Source: Pedobacter changchengzhani
Lineage (GTDB): Bacteria > Bacteroidota > Bacteroidia > Sphingobacteriales > Sphingobacteriaceae
Assembly (NCBI RefSeq): GCF_004354365.1
Contig: NZ_SJCY01000005.1
Location: 166,806-230,805, forward strand
Direction: 5' to 3'
Length of the DNA stretch: 64,000 bases
This document shows, piece after piece, positions 15,466-24,773 of this stretch. The position numbers were made by a program, and so were the translations under genes. Every line of letters begins with the position of its first letter. Position 1 is the first letter of the stretch. Below the pieces are notes generated by a model, which worked only from the letters and a program-made list of their open reading frames with translations, ran no database searches and had not been told where the DNA came from.

Positions 15466-16677
15466 ATGCAAGCAAAATTAAACTCAATACAAGAGGCAAT
15501 CGCCGATATAAAAGCTGGTAAAGTAATTATAGTTGTTGATGATGAAAACAGGGAGAACGAAGGCGATTTTTTAACCGCTGCAGAAAATGCAACGCCTGAG
15601 GTAATTAATTTTATGGCTACTTATGGCCGAGGATTAATATGCGCATCACTCACCGAACAGCGTTGTAAAGAATTAAATTTGAATTTGATGGTAGGCAAAA
15701 ATACGGCTGCTTACGAAACTAATTTTACTGTTTCGGTAGATTTGGTTGGCAATGGCTGTACAACTGGTATTTCGGCAAGCGACCGCTCTAAAACGATAAT
15801 GGCGCTGGTAAATCCGCAAACCGAACCTGAAGAACTAGGCAGACCCGGACATATTTTTCCATTAATTGCCAAAGATGGTGGCGTAATTAGAAGAGCCGGA
15901 CATACCGAAGCTGCGGTAGATTTGGCCCGTTTAGCGGGAATGAAACCAGCGGGTGTTTTAGTAGAAATATTGAAAGAAGATGGCGAAATGGCTCGCTTAC
16001 CTGATTTGTTTAAGATCGCAGCACAACATCAATTAAAAATAATTTCTATAGAAGATTTAATCGCTTATCGTTTAAATATCGATAGCTTAATAAAACAAGA
16101 AGTAACCATTAACTTGCCTACGGAATGGGGAAATTTTAAAATGACTGCCTATACCCAGTTAGATAATGATGCGACACATTTAGCGATATCGAAAGGCGAA
16201 TGGAATGCTGATGAACCTATTTTAGCCCGTGTACATAGCTCTTGCGTTACCGGAGATATTTTTGGTTCTTGTAGGTGCGATTGTGGACCACAATTGCATA
16301 AAGCGTTAGAAATGATTGAGAAAGAAGGTAAAGGAATTGTAATTTATATGAACCAAGAGGGTAGAGGTATTGGACTTGTAAATAAATTACGTTCGTACAA
16401 TTTGCAAGATGCTGGTTTTGATACTGTAGAAGCCAATATAAAATTAGGTTTTAAAGGCGATGAACGCGACTACGGCGTGGGCGCTCAAATCTTACGTTCA
16501 GAAGGTGTAACTAAAATGCGCTTAATGAGCAATAACCCAACCAAGAGAGCAGGTTTAATTGGTTATGGATTAGAAGTGGTGGAAAATATTCCGATTGAAA
16601 TTGAAAGCAATAGCCACAACGAAAGATACCTTAAAACCAAACGCGATAAAATGGGGCACTCGATTATGAAGGGATAG
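15466..16677 (+). CDS. ribBA: Bifunctional 3,4-dihydroxy-2-butanone-4-phosphate synthase / GTP cyclohydrolase II
   Basis: It catalyses the two entry reactions of riboflavin synthesis: ribulose 5-phosphate to the four-carbon unit, and GTP to the pyrimidine precursor. The RibB half (about 1-205) has [19 protein letters not shown] and [14 protein letters not shown]. The RibA half (about 210-400) has the zinc-binding cysteines in [17 protein letters not shown] and the GTP-site motif NQEGRGIGL. Both active sites look intact. I choose ATG 15466 over the upstream TTG at 15454 because the protein then begins [12 protein letters not shown], as RibB proteins do. RibF, which completes FMN/FAD synthesis, is encoded at 35114-36130. 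Repeats separate this gene from the convergent TamB-like gene. Confidence 0.95.
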   Translation: MQAKLNSIQEAIADIKAGKVIIVVDDENRENEGDFLTAAENATPEVINFMATYGRGLICASLTEQRCKELNLNLMVGKNTAAYETNFTVSVDLVGNGCTTGISASDRSKTIMALVNPQTEPEELGRPGHIFPLIAKDGGVIRRAGHTEAAVDLARLAGMKPAGVLVEILKEDGEMARLPDLFKIAAQHQLKIISIEDLIAYRLNIDSLIKQEVTINLPTEWGNFKMTAYTQLDNDATHLAISKGEWNADEPILARVHSSCVTGDIFGSCRCDCGPQLHKALEMIEKEGKGIVIYMNQEGRGIGLVNKLRSYNLQDAGFDTVEANIKLGFKGDERDYGVGAQILRSEGVTKMRLMSNNPTKRAGLIGYGLEVVENIPIEIESNSHNERYLKTKRDKMGHSIMKG

Positions 16678-16740
16678 TTTTTTGGTTGAAAGTAGAAAGT
16701 TAAAAGTTGAGGGTTGAAGGTTTAGCGTTAACAATTATCT

Positions 16741-16955
16741 GAAACTTAGGCTTACCTTCATGCTGTCCCGAATTTTTCGGGATCAGCATCTTTCCTGCTA
16801 TAAAGACCCTGAACTGAATTCAGGGTGACGGACGGACTACTATTATCTGAAACTTAGGCTTACCGTCATGCTGTCCCGAATTTTTCGGGATCAGCATCTT
16901 TCCTGCTATAAAAACCTTGAACTGAATTCAGGGTGACGGACGGACTACTTAAAAC
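16741..16955. repeat. Two tandem copies of a 108-bp repeat with the dispersed palindromic element
   Basis: Units begin at 16741 and 16849. Each holds an inverted copy of the composite element found at 2598-2672: GTCCCGAA/TTCGGGAT, then a spacer TTTCCTGCTATAA, then CCCTGAA/TTCAGGG (16755-16830 and 16864-16938). They lie between the convergent ribBA and tamB-like genes, where they could act as bidirectional terminators. A low-complexity tract (AAAGTTAAAAGTTGAGGGTT) precedes them at about 16694-16713. Confidence 0.85.
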
Positions 16956-17046
16956 GCCATTTAGATTCTGGAAAGTAGTATTTATTTATCGAACTTAGGT
17001 TATGCAGCCCATCTCAAACTATGAGCCGAAAACTACGAACTGCCCA

Positions 17047-20000
17047 CTATTTTCTGTTTTTATTTTCTCTCGTTTGCTTCATAATCACTTCTTTCGGTAC
17101 CGATTTATTTGTTTTTATAGGATTCTCGGCTTGTTTGCGCTTTAAGTTTTTGCGATACGAACCCGTTATCTTCTGTATAAATTCCTTAAATGTATCAAAT
17201 TGTTGGGTATAAATAATACCGAGAGAGGTTACATTTGCCGTCGGACTGATACCGCTATTTAAAAATATACTTTGTTGAGTTGGCGGTTTATTCGCAACTT
17301 TCCCGGTAAGCGTACCATCTTTTCTAATTAAAAATAAAGCTTCCACTTCGCTACCTACATTGTTTTTCGAAAAGTCGATTACAGAGAAATCATTCAAACT
17401 ATTCCGATCAACAATACCCGCATTGATGATTAAACGATCGTTAAAAAACTTAAGTGATGCACTTGCCTCACTCAATGATTTTACGTTAAAATCGACAAAG
17501 TTTAAGTTTAATGAAGAAAGAACATTATTGAACTGATTAAAAACCAATTCTGTTGCGGTGCTAGAAACCGTAGATTGTAATTGGTTGGCGATAGATTGGC
17601 CACCATTTCCTGGCGCAAAACTCCTCCTAATAATCAAACTTAAAGCTTGAAGGTTTACATTGTTCTGGTCGCTAAAATAAGTTTGAAGCTCTTCCTTTAT
17701 CGCTGGTTGGGATGGAAAATTAATGTTTAGTTTAATCTCGGGTTTTAATAAAAGCTCGGTTAAACCCATCTCTACTTCGGTATTTACACGTTGATTGGCG
17801 TTACTGCTTGCATCTCTATTTGCAGCTTTAAACAATTCGTTTAGGTTGGCCCTTACTGCATAAGTAGCCTTTAAATTAATTTGAGCTGCAGTCGGGTTTC
17901 CTGTCCACCTAATTGTTCCACCCTGTCTTATGTCAAATTTTTTATTTATATATTCTTGGGCAGTGAAATCAAAACTTCCGGTTTCAATGATATAATCTCC
18001 CGACATTTCAAAATCACCCAAGCTATTGATGTTTAAGTTTAATTCTGCATTTCCCTTCCCACTCAAATTACCTAAAGCGGTATAAATATTTGCTGTGGTA
18101 TTTGGGTCTATTGTCAGTTTGAAACTTAACGTTAATCCATCAAAGTTAGTCGCTTTTTTAACTACTTTGCTGGTATCACTACTTACAAAATTTATAAAAT
18201 CTTTATCACTTACCGTTTCAGAACTATTTAGCGGAAGGTTAAATACGGTGCCTTTTTCGGTTTTCGCTTTAATGTCTATCCGCATTTTACTGGTTGGGCC
18301 ATTAAACTTAAATAAACCTGTGCCGTAAGCCCTACCATAATATACAGCGTTGTCTTTAGCAGTAGTATTAAGCGCCATTAAACCATCTGCATTTAGCTGA
18401 ACATTAATGTCTGGATCATCAATATTAGTCAAATCAACAGTTCCGTTTGCAACCGCTTGGTGTCCTTCAACATCATTTAACGTAAAATCATTGATATTGA
18501 TGATACTATTTTCCACATCCACATTATCGGTAATGATATAGGTGGTTTTTAGGTAATTCACCATCAGCTGACCTTTATTCAGCTTTAAAGTTCCATTTAT
18601 TAATGGATGATCTAATTTGCCTTTGATGCTTAAATCTGCCGAAATATTACCTTTTAAATTGGTCACTAACTTCTTTACCAAGGGTTCTAAAACGGTTAGT
18701 TTCGTATCGCTCATCATAACCTGTAAATCAATTTCTTTTTGCTTTAGGTCAAGTCCGCCGGTAACTTTAAAAGTTTCTTTACCATCGGCTACGATTTTGG
18801 TATAAACATCAGCTTTGTTTAAATCTTTGCTAAAGGCAGAGGTATCTGTAAGCGTGCCAATATAAATGTCGTTAAATGTTAAGGAATCAACTTTGATATC
18901 ATCTCTTACCCGCAAATTCTTTAAAGCACCATACAAATCAGTTTTTCCATTTACATTGCCACTTAATTTAACGCCAAAACCTTTTGTAAACGGATTTAAA
19001 GTTTTTAAATTAAAATTGTTAAATCCAATTTTCATCAAATCATTTGGATCATCTGATAGCAGGCCATCAGCCGTAATTTGCTGTGTTCCGTTACTTAAAT
19101 CAAAGTTATCAATTTGGGTTTTTCCATTATTGAAAGCCACTTTAAATTTTTCTTCTATTCTCCATTCCTCTCCATTAATAATCAGAATTGATGGTAAGAT
19201 GCTTAGTTTGGCGGTGGTATCTCGATTCTTTGTAAATTCCACTAAACCGTTCAAATCTAACTGATTAAAAGCTTCTGCGCTTGATAGTTTTACGTTAAAA
19301 GCTAAGCTATCGTTTCGTAGGATATTAGAAATGTTTACATCTTTTATGAAGAGGCTATCGTTAATTTGTACGCGATCGGAAGTAAGGTTTAATTGTAGTT
19401 GGCGTTCGGTTGTATTTTCATCAATGATGATGTTATTTACAACAATGCCTTTATACTTCAAATTCTTAATAAATCCGTTTAACGTCGCGATATTATTCCG
19501 CGAATCAAAATTACCTACAAATGTTGCACCTTCATCTAACGCTAAACTCGGCACAAATATTTGCGCAATCGGCTCAAATTTTTTAACCTTTAAATTAAAC
19601 TGAAAAATTTGATTTTTATATTTTATTAAGTCTGGTTTAAACGATGGAATATAAGTTTTAGCGATGGCTTTATAGTACGAACCGATAGAATTTAAATCGA
19701 ATTCACCTCGAATACTAGCATCTAAAATATCAGAGCTGATCACTAATTTCCTGTCAACACCATTTCCATTTGCCTGCAAGCTTACCGAGTCGATTGTGTA
19801 AATTCCTTTTGGGTTTTCAATCCTAATGTCGTTGATGAATAAACTTCCAGCAATGTTGCTTAAGTTCGTGCCCGAAAAATTCGTAGTAAACTTGGCATCA
19901 ACCATTACTGTATCTTTTAACAGTTTTAGGGCTTTTAATTTAGCATTGGTAATGGTTGCATTAAAATTAAATATCGGTAATTTGGGGTTTAGGTTTACAT

Positions 20001-21480
20001 TTCCGTCAAAAATAAGTTTTACATTTTTATCGTTGATGCTCAACTTTCCATCAAAAAATTTCTTTTCAAATGTGCCATCAATTTTAACATTGGTATATCG
20101 GTAATTGTTAAAATCTATATAAGAAACATCGCCATTTAATTTTTCTTTCAATCCATTAAGCTCGGTTCCTTTACCTTGAACGTTGAGTGATGATGTAATT
20201 CTTCCTAAGCTTTTTTCATCTAATAAGTTGCCAATATTAAAGTCGTAAGTTTTAATATTTCCGGTGTATGAAGGCACATTATTTTTGTCGATTTTCATAT
20301 TAACATCCGAAACCACTCTACCTAATTTGGTTTTGAATTCTCCGTACGCTATAAAATCATTTTGGAAACCGGTAAAGCTACCGTTGAAATTTATGTTACC
20401 AAATTTTTTCACAATAATTGGGATTTGAGACTTTTTGCTTCCGGTAATGCCCTTTATCACCTCGTCTAAATCTGACTTGTTTGTTCCTGCCATTTCAATT
20501 TTTAAATCCATAAAGGTTTCTTTCCATTTTGGTAAGCCTTTAAGGATAAAATCGCCTTTTATGTATGTTGCGTTTCCGGCCTTTAATGATAGTTTCTTCG
20601 CTTTTAAATCGCCAACCAGACCAGAGATTTGTCCATCAATATCCAAATCTAAATGCATGTCATCTAATTCAGGTGCGAAGTAAGCAACGTCTTTTGATGA
20701 TAGATGACTGTCTTTAAAGTTAGCTTTCATCCTCACGTTTCCTACATATTTGTTAAAATCCCGAAAAGTTTTAAAACGCATCTGATAAAAATCGGTAAGC
20801 CTACTGCGGTCGGTAACCAAAAGCAGTTTATTCAACTCTATTTTATTGCTGTCGATTGTAGTCTCTGCCGAAAGGTTTTTCAGGTAAAATCCGCTTTTCT
20901 CCCTAAAAGTTAAGTTTTTAATAGTTGTTTTAACTAAATGGTTTTTGGTATCTAAACCTTCAAAAATCCCACTTAGTTGCTTTAAACTTACGTTGTCGAA
21001 ATTAACATGATTTTTAAGCGAATCTTTGTATTTATAATTGATGTATTTAAAGGCTATGTTGTTTAAAATAATTCTATCGAAATTTATTTTATAAGGCTGT
21101 TTTTTCTTTTTTGGCATAGTTGGCGCCGAATCGAAGTAGTTGATGATTACATCGAGGTTGGATGTTTTGTCTTTATAATCTTTTAAAAAGAATTTTCCAT
21201 CGTTTAGTTGTACGGTATTTACATCCACAATCCGTTTATCCAACGATAGTCGATTTAAATCGACCATGAATTTAGGCATAAACAATAAGGTATCTTTTTG
21301 CGCATCTAAAACAAGTAAATCTTCGAGCACTACAGATTTAAAGGGTTTTAAATATAAACTCTTAATAGTTATTGTATTTTTGTAGTCTAATTCTTTTGAT
21401 AAATATGCAGCTGCTTTTTGGGCAAAGTAAGTTTGAACAGGTTTAAACTGTAACGAGAACACAAGCAACGCGAGCAACAA
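17047..21480 (-). CDS. TamB-like translocation and assembly module protein (DUF490), paralogue 1
   Basis: A very large AsmA/TamB-type protein that spans the periplasm as a long beta-groove and is thought to move phospholipids or aid outer-membrane assembly. The C-terminal TamB domain is recognisable: GGTIRWTGNPTAAQINLKAT, ELLLKPEIKLNINFP, then LSLIIRRSFAPG and IVDRNSLNDFSVIDF. The visible start at 21480 is TTG and gives MLLALLVFSLQ, in the middle of a hydrophobic anchor. The open frame continues upstream (KKLFKIFLWVIASIIL), which would complete the anchor, but no ATG, GTG or TTG is found before the divergent tsaD start. The true start is therefore uncertain. A second TamB (54163-59154) is paired with TamL; this copy has no adjacent Omp85 gene. 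Confidence 0.87.
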   Translation of the reverse strand: MLLALLVFSLQFKPVQTYFAQKAAAYLSKELDYKNTITIKSLYLKPFKSVVLEDLLVLDAQKDTLLFMPKFMVDLNRLSLDKRIVDVNTVQLNDGKFFLKDYKDKTSNLDVIINYFDSAPTMPKKKKQPYKINFDRIILNNIAFKYINYKYKDSLKNHVNFDNVSLKQLSGIFEGLDTKNHLVKTTIKNLTFREKSGFYLKNLSAETTIDSNKIELNKLLLVTDRSRLTDFYQMRFKTFRDFNKYVGNVRMKANFKDSHLSSKDVAYFAPELDDMHLDLDIDGQISGLVGDLKAKKLSLKAGNATYIKGDFILKGLPKWKETFMDLKIEMAGTNKSDLDEVIKGITGSKKSQIPIIVKKFGNINFNGSFTGFQNDFIAYGEFKTKLGRVVSDVNMKIDKNNVPSYTGNIKTYDFNIGNLLDEKSLGRITSSLNVQGKGTELNGLKEKLNGDVSYIDFNNYRYTNVKIDGTFEKKFFDGKLSINDKNVKLIFDGNVNLNPKLPIFNFNATITNAKLKALKLLKDTVMVDAKFTTNFSGTNLSNIAGSLFINDIRIENPKGIYTIDSVSLQANGNGVDRKLVISSDILDASIRGEFDLNSIGSYYKAIAKTYIPSFKPDLIKYKNQIFQFNLKVKKFEPIAQIFVPSLALDEGATFVGNFDSRNNIATLNGFIKNLKYKGIVVNNIIIDENTTERQLQLNLTSDRVQINDSLFIKDVNISNILRNDSLAFNVKLSSAEAFNQLDLNGLVEFTKNRDTTAKLSILPSILIINGEEWRIEEKFKVAFNNGKTQIDNFDLSNGTQQITADGLLSDDPNDLMKIGFNNFNLKTLNPFTKGFGVKLSGNVNGKTDLYGALKNLRVRDDIKVDSLTFNDIYIGTLTDTSAFSKDLNKADVYTKIVADGKETFKVTGGLDLKQKEIDLQVMMSDTKLTVLEPLVKKLVTNLKGNISADLSIKGKLDHPLINGTLKLNKGQLMVNYLKTTYIITDNVDVENSIININDFTLNDVEGHQAVANGTVDLTNIDDPDINVQLNADGLMALNTTAKDNAVYYGRAYGTGLFKFNGPTSKMRIDIKAKTEKGTVFNLPLNSSETVSDKDFINFVSSDTSKVVKKATNFDGLTLSFKLTIDPNTTANIYTALGNLSGKGNAELNLNINSLGDFEMSGDYIIETGSFDFTAQEYINKKFDIRQGGTIRWTGNPTAAQINLKATYAVRANLNELFKAANRDASSNANQRVNTEVEMGLTELLLKPEIKLNINFPSQPAIKEELQTYFSDQNNVNLQALSLIIRRSFAPGNGGQSIANQLQSTVSSTATELVFNQFNNVLSSLNLNFVDFNVKSLSEASASLKFFNDRLIINAGIVDRNSLNDFSVIDFSKNNVGSEVEALFLIRKDGTLTGKVANKPPTQQSIFLNSGISPTANVTSLGIIYTQQFDTFKEFIQKITGSYRKNLKRKQAENPIKTNKSVPKEVIMKQTRENKNRK

Positions 21481-21555
21481 TATTATTGATGCAATTACCC
21501 AAAGAAATATTTTAAATAGTTTTTTAATAATTTTGAAGCTTAAAAAATAAATAAT

Positions 21556-22578
21556 TTGTCTATTATACTTGCTATAGAGTCCTCTTGCGACGATACTTCA
21601 GTTTCCATTTGTAATAACGGCGAAATTACGTCCAATGTTATTGCAAACCAAACTATTCATCAAAATTATGGTGGTGTAATTCCCGAATTGGCTTCAAGAG
21701 TACATCAACAGAACATCGTGCCCACTGTAACACAGGCGCTGATTGATGCTGGAGTGACGAAACAGGACATAACTGCGGTTGCTTTTACACGTGGCCCTGG
21801 CTTATTGGGTTCTCTATTAGTCGGTGTTTCTTTTGCAAAATCTTTTGCGTTAGCGTTAAATATACCCTTAATTTCTGTTAATCACATGCATGCACATATT
21901 TTGGCTCATTTTATTCCTGCCCGTTCCGCAGGCGGGGATGAACCAAAGCCTGCATTTCCGTTTTTGTGCTTAACCGTTTCTGGCGGGCATACTCAAATTG
22001 TATTGGTAAAAGATTTTTTTGATATGGAAGTTGTTGGCGAAACTTTGGACGATGCCGCTGGCGAAGCTTTTGATAAAACGGCCAAAATACTTTCTCTACC
22101 GTATCCAGGCGGACCATTGATTGATAAACATGCCAAATTAGGAAATCCTAATGCTTTTAAATTTGCAGTGCCACAAATTGCCGATCTTAATTTTAGTTTC
22201 AGCGGTTTTAAAACGTCTATTCTGTATTTTATCAGAAAGCAAGAAAAAGTAAACCCAAACTTTATTGCCGAAAATTTAGATGATATTTGTGCATCGGTAC
22301 AACATAGCATTATAGAAATTTTAATGAATAAGCTAAAAATGGCGTCAAAGCTTTATGGCATTAATGAAATTGCTATTGCGGGTGGCGTATCTGCTAATTC
22401 GGGCTTAAGACAAGCATTACAAAACGGTGCTGTTGATTATGGTTGGAAAGTTTATGTTCCGGCTTTTCAATATTGTACCGATAATGCTGGTATGATTGCA
22501 ATTGCAGGTTATCATAAATTTTTAAAAAATGATTTTGCAGATCAAAGTGTTTCGCCATTGGCGAGAATGGAATTTTAA
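21556..22578 (+). CDS. tsaD: tRNA N6-adenosine threonylcarbamoyltransferase TsaD
   Basis: It transfers threonylcarbamoyl to A37 of ANN-decoding tRNAs, working with TsaB and TsaE. The ASKHA fold is clear. LAIESSCDDTSVSI is the first phosphate loop, the metal-binding histidines 110 and 114 are in VNHMHAHILAH, and VSGGHTQIV and IAGGVSANSGLR follow. At 340 residues the length is normal. The start is TTG at 21556, giving MSIILAIESS; no ATG is available. Residues 121-131 (PARSAGGDEPK) are encoded by GC-richer palindromic sequence at 21916-21937 (CCTGCCCG and CAGGCGGGG). This sequence looks like a small repeat inserted in frame at a variable surface loop. The gene diverges from the TamB-like gene. 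Confidence 0.95.
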   Translation: MSIILAIESSCDDTSVSICNNGEITSNVIANQTIHQNYGGVIPELASRVHQQNIVPTVTQALIDAGVTKQDITAVAFTRGPGLLGSLLVGVSFAKSFALALNIPLISVNHMHAHILAHFIPARSAGGDEPKPAFPFLCLTVSGGHTQIVLVKDFFDMEVVGETLDDAAGEAFDKTAKILSLPYPGGPLIDKHAKLGNPNAFKFAVPQIADLNFSFSGFKTSILYFIRKQEKVNPNFIAENLDDICASVQHSIIEILMNKLKMASKLYGINEIAIAGGVSANSGLRQALQNGAVDYGWKVYVPAFQYCTDNAGMIAIAGYHKFLKNDFADQSVSPLARMEF

Positions 22579-22726
22579 TTTATTTGGTTAGGTTTGGGTG
22601 ATTAATTGTTTGAATGTTTAGTTGGGTTATTTGTTAACCGACTTAGGATAATTGGTTAGATTTTTTTAATAGACGTTTTATTGTTGGTTTGTAAATTGAA
22701 AACTGCCAACTGAAAATTTAATTTAT

Positions 22727-22933
22727 ATGGCAGGAGCTTCTTTAGTATTTTGGTTGGTATGCGGACTTCCTTTAATAGGCGTATTATATTGGTTAATCAG
22801 GAAAGACAAAAATAAATTTGCGGGTATTTGGGGGATTGTTATCCTCGGTGCATTAATTGTAGGCGGGTTTTTAGCTATTATTTATATTACTAAAGATTTT
22901 AACGCAGTTTTTAGTCAAGATCCTACGAAGTAG
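22727..22933 (+). CDS. Small two-helix membrane protein, unknown
   Basis: A 68-residue protein with hydrophobic segments at about 4-23 (SLVFWLVCGLPLIGVLYWLI) and 33-53, joined by a short basic loop (RKDKNKFAG). The start ATG at 22727 is clean. I do not recognise a family. It lies alone between tsaD and a repeat cluster. The hydropathy and charge pattern make a real small membrane protein more likely than a chance frame. Confidence 0.55.
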   Translation: MAGASLVFWLVCGLPLIGVLYWLIRKDKNKFAGIWGIVILGALIVGGFLAIIYITKDFNAVFSQDPTK

Positions 22934-22960
22934 CTTAAACCTTTGGATTGCAAGGCGCAA

Positions 22961-23106
22961 ATGAAGTTTGTTGATTAGGATTTGCAATCCTAATCCCCGA
23001 ATAGAGGATTTTAAAAATCCTCAGATCAGTAATCCAGGAAAACATTTCCTGACTAGCGAAATTTTGTCCTTATCCTAAAAATTCAATAAAAAAATCGTGT
23101 TTGCGA
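22961..23106. repeat. Repeat A, first copy: three consecutive hairpins
   Basis: A 146-bp unit repeated at 23379-23524. It contains three short palindromes in series: GATTAGGATT/AATCCTAATC (22973-22995), GAGGATTTT/AAAATCCTC (23004-23022) and CAGGAAA/TTTCCTG (about 23034-23051). Its end overlaps the first copy of repeat B. Confidence 0.85.
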
Positions 23107-23370
23107 AAGAGCTTTTTCAGCCGATGAAGCAATCTATTAAACAAGAAAGGTTGCTTCGTCGTTCCTCCTCGCAAGGACGGGGCGTCGAGGCAGATGCAAT
23201 AAAAAAATCGTGTTTGCGAAACAGCTTTTTCAGCCGATGAAGCAATCTATTAAACAAGAAAGATTGCTTCGTCGTTCCTCCTCGCAAAGACGAAGCGTCG
23301 AGGCAGATCCAATAAAAAGGTCGTTATTGCGAGAAGACTTTTTCAGCCGATGAAGCAATCTTTTTAGCAA
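23084..23370. repeat. Repeat B: tandem 113-bp units between the two copies of repeat A
   Basis: Units begin at 23084, 23197 and 23310 (period 113; the last is shortened). Each begins CAATAAAAA and contains GATGAAGCAATCT facing GTTGCTTCGTC around a short spacer, with TTGCGA/TCGCAA outside. A BIME-like palindrome results. The GAAGCAATCTT core is shared with the 306-bp repeats near 2.5-3.4 kb and with 44655-44760. Confidence 0.85.
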
Positions 23371-23378
23371 TAGGGAAA

Positions 23379-23524
23379 ATGAAGTTTGTTGATTAGGATT
23401 TGCAATCCTAATCCCCGAATAGAGGATTTTAAAAATCCTCAGATCAGTAAGTCAGGAAAACATTTCCTGACTAGCGAAATTTTGTCCTTATCCTAAAAAT
23501 CCAATAAAAAAATCGTGTTTGCGA
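23379..23524. repeat. Repeat A, second copy
   Basis: Near-identical to 22961-23106 at an offset of 418 bases. The third palindrome is better here (GTCAGGAAA/TTTCCTGAC). A hairpin-forming unit this close to the end of recA (stop at 23557) may serve as its terminator. Confidence 0.85.
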
Positions 23525-23556
23525 GAAGACTTTTTCCTCCTCGCAAACACGATACA

Positions 23557-24570
23557 CTATTTTTCTTCCAACTTATCGCCAGTTACTTCGGCTTTAATTT
23601 TAAGTTCTAATTCCTCTGCTAATTCTGGATTATCATTTAATAACTGTTTTACAGCATCTCTACCTTGCCCTAATTTAGTATCTCCGTAAGAGTACCAAGA
23701 ACCTGCTTTTTTTATAATCCCGAAATCTACGCCTAAATCTACAATTTCACCATTTTTAGAAATGCCTTCTCCAAACATAACATCAAACTCTGCAATTCGG
23801 AAAGGTGGTGCAACTTTATTTTTTACAATTTTCACCTTCACTCGGTTACCCGCAACCTCGTCAGAATCTTTAATTTGAGACATTCGACGGATATCTAAAC
23901 GTACCGAAGCGTAAAACTTTAATGCATTACCACCAGTTGTTGTCTCCGGATTACCGAACATAACCCCAATTTTCTCACGCAATTGATTAATGAAAATACA
24001 GCAACATCCCGTTTTAGAAATTGTTCCTGTTAACTTACGTAAAGCCTGACTCATTAAACGAGCATGTAAACCCATTTTACTATCGCCCATTTCACCTTCA
24101 ATTTCACTTTTAGGTACTAACGCTGCAACAGAGTCAATCACGATTACATCAATTGCACCAGAACGGATTAAGTTATCCGCAATTTCCAAAGCTTGCTCAC
24201 CATTATCTGGCTGAGAGATTAACAAATTATCAGTATCTACACCTAATTTCTTAGCGTAAAACTGATCGAATGCATGTTCAGCATCAATAAAAGCAGCAAT
24301 ACCACCTCGTTTTTGCGCTTCTGCAATAATATGAGTGGCTAAAGTTGTTTTACCAGATGATTCTGGACCATAAATTTCAATAACTCTTCCTTTCGGAACT
24401 CCACCAATGCCTAAAGCAATATCTAAACCTAAAGATCCGGTCGAAATAAAATCTATTGGTTCAATAGCAGTATCACCCAATTTCATTATCGTACCTTTTC
24501 CGTACGATTTTTCTAATTTATCTAAGGTTAATTGTAGGGCTTTTAATTTATCTGGGTTTGCGCTTGCCAT
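23557..24570 (-). CDS. recA: Recombinase RecA
   Basis: The ATP-dependent strand-exchange protein and SOS coprotease. The 337-residue product has the short N-terminal helix, [13 protein letters not shown], Walker [10 protein letters not shown] at 68-76, Walker [20 protein letters not shown], the L2 region [20 protein letters not shown] and the C-terminal domain ending in an acidic-basic tail ([12 protein letters not shown]). Everything expected is intact. The start ATG at 24570 yields [12 protein letters not shown]. No LexA-type operator is apparent in the leader to about 24670. It is transcribed towards repeat A. Confidence 0.98.
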   Translation of the reverse strand: MASANPDKLKALQLTLDKLEKSYGKGTIMKLGDTAIEPIDFISTGSLGLDIALGIGGVPKGRVIEIYGPESSGKTTLATHIIAEAQKRGGIAAFIDAEHAFDQFYAKKLGVDTDNLLISQPDNGEQALEIADNLIRSGAIDVIVIDSVAALVPKSEIEGEMGDSKMGLHARLMSQALRKLTGTISKTGCCCIFINQLREKIGVMFGNPETTTGGNALKFYASVRLDIRRMSQIKDSDEVAGNRVKVKIVKNKVAPPFRIAEFDVMFGEGISKNGEIVDLGVDFGIIKKAGSWYSYGDTKLGQGRDAVKQLLNDNPELAEELELKIKAEVTGDKLEEK

Positions 24571-24773
24571 GTTTGTTTTTTTAATTTGATTACGTAAATA
24601 TAATTGATTATCGGCTAAATTACTATGATGTTTAAAACTATATTACTAATATATTTAGCTAAGGTAATTGTTTTTTAGCTAATATCAATAGTAAATTGAA
24701 AAATATTTTTATCGAATGATTTACTGTTGGTTTCGGGTTACCTGTTACAAGGGTTGAGTGATAGGGTAGAACA

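Noticed and set aside
17021..17212. Plus-strand frame over the end of the tamB-like gene
   Set aside because: It lies opposite the C-terminal coding sequence and has no family resemblance; the numerous plus-strand frames at 18-21 kb are the same kind of shadow.
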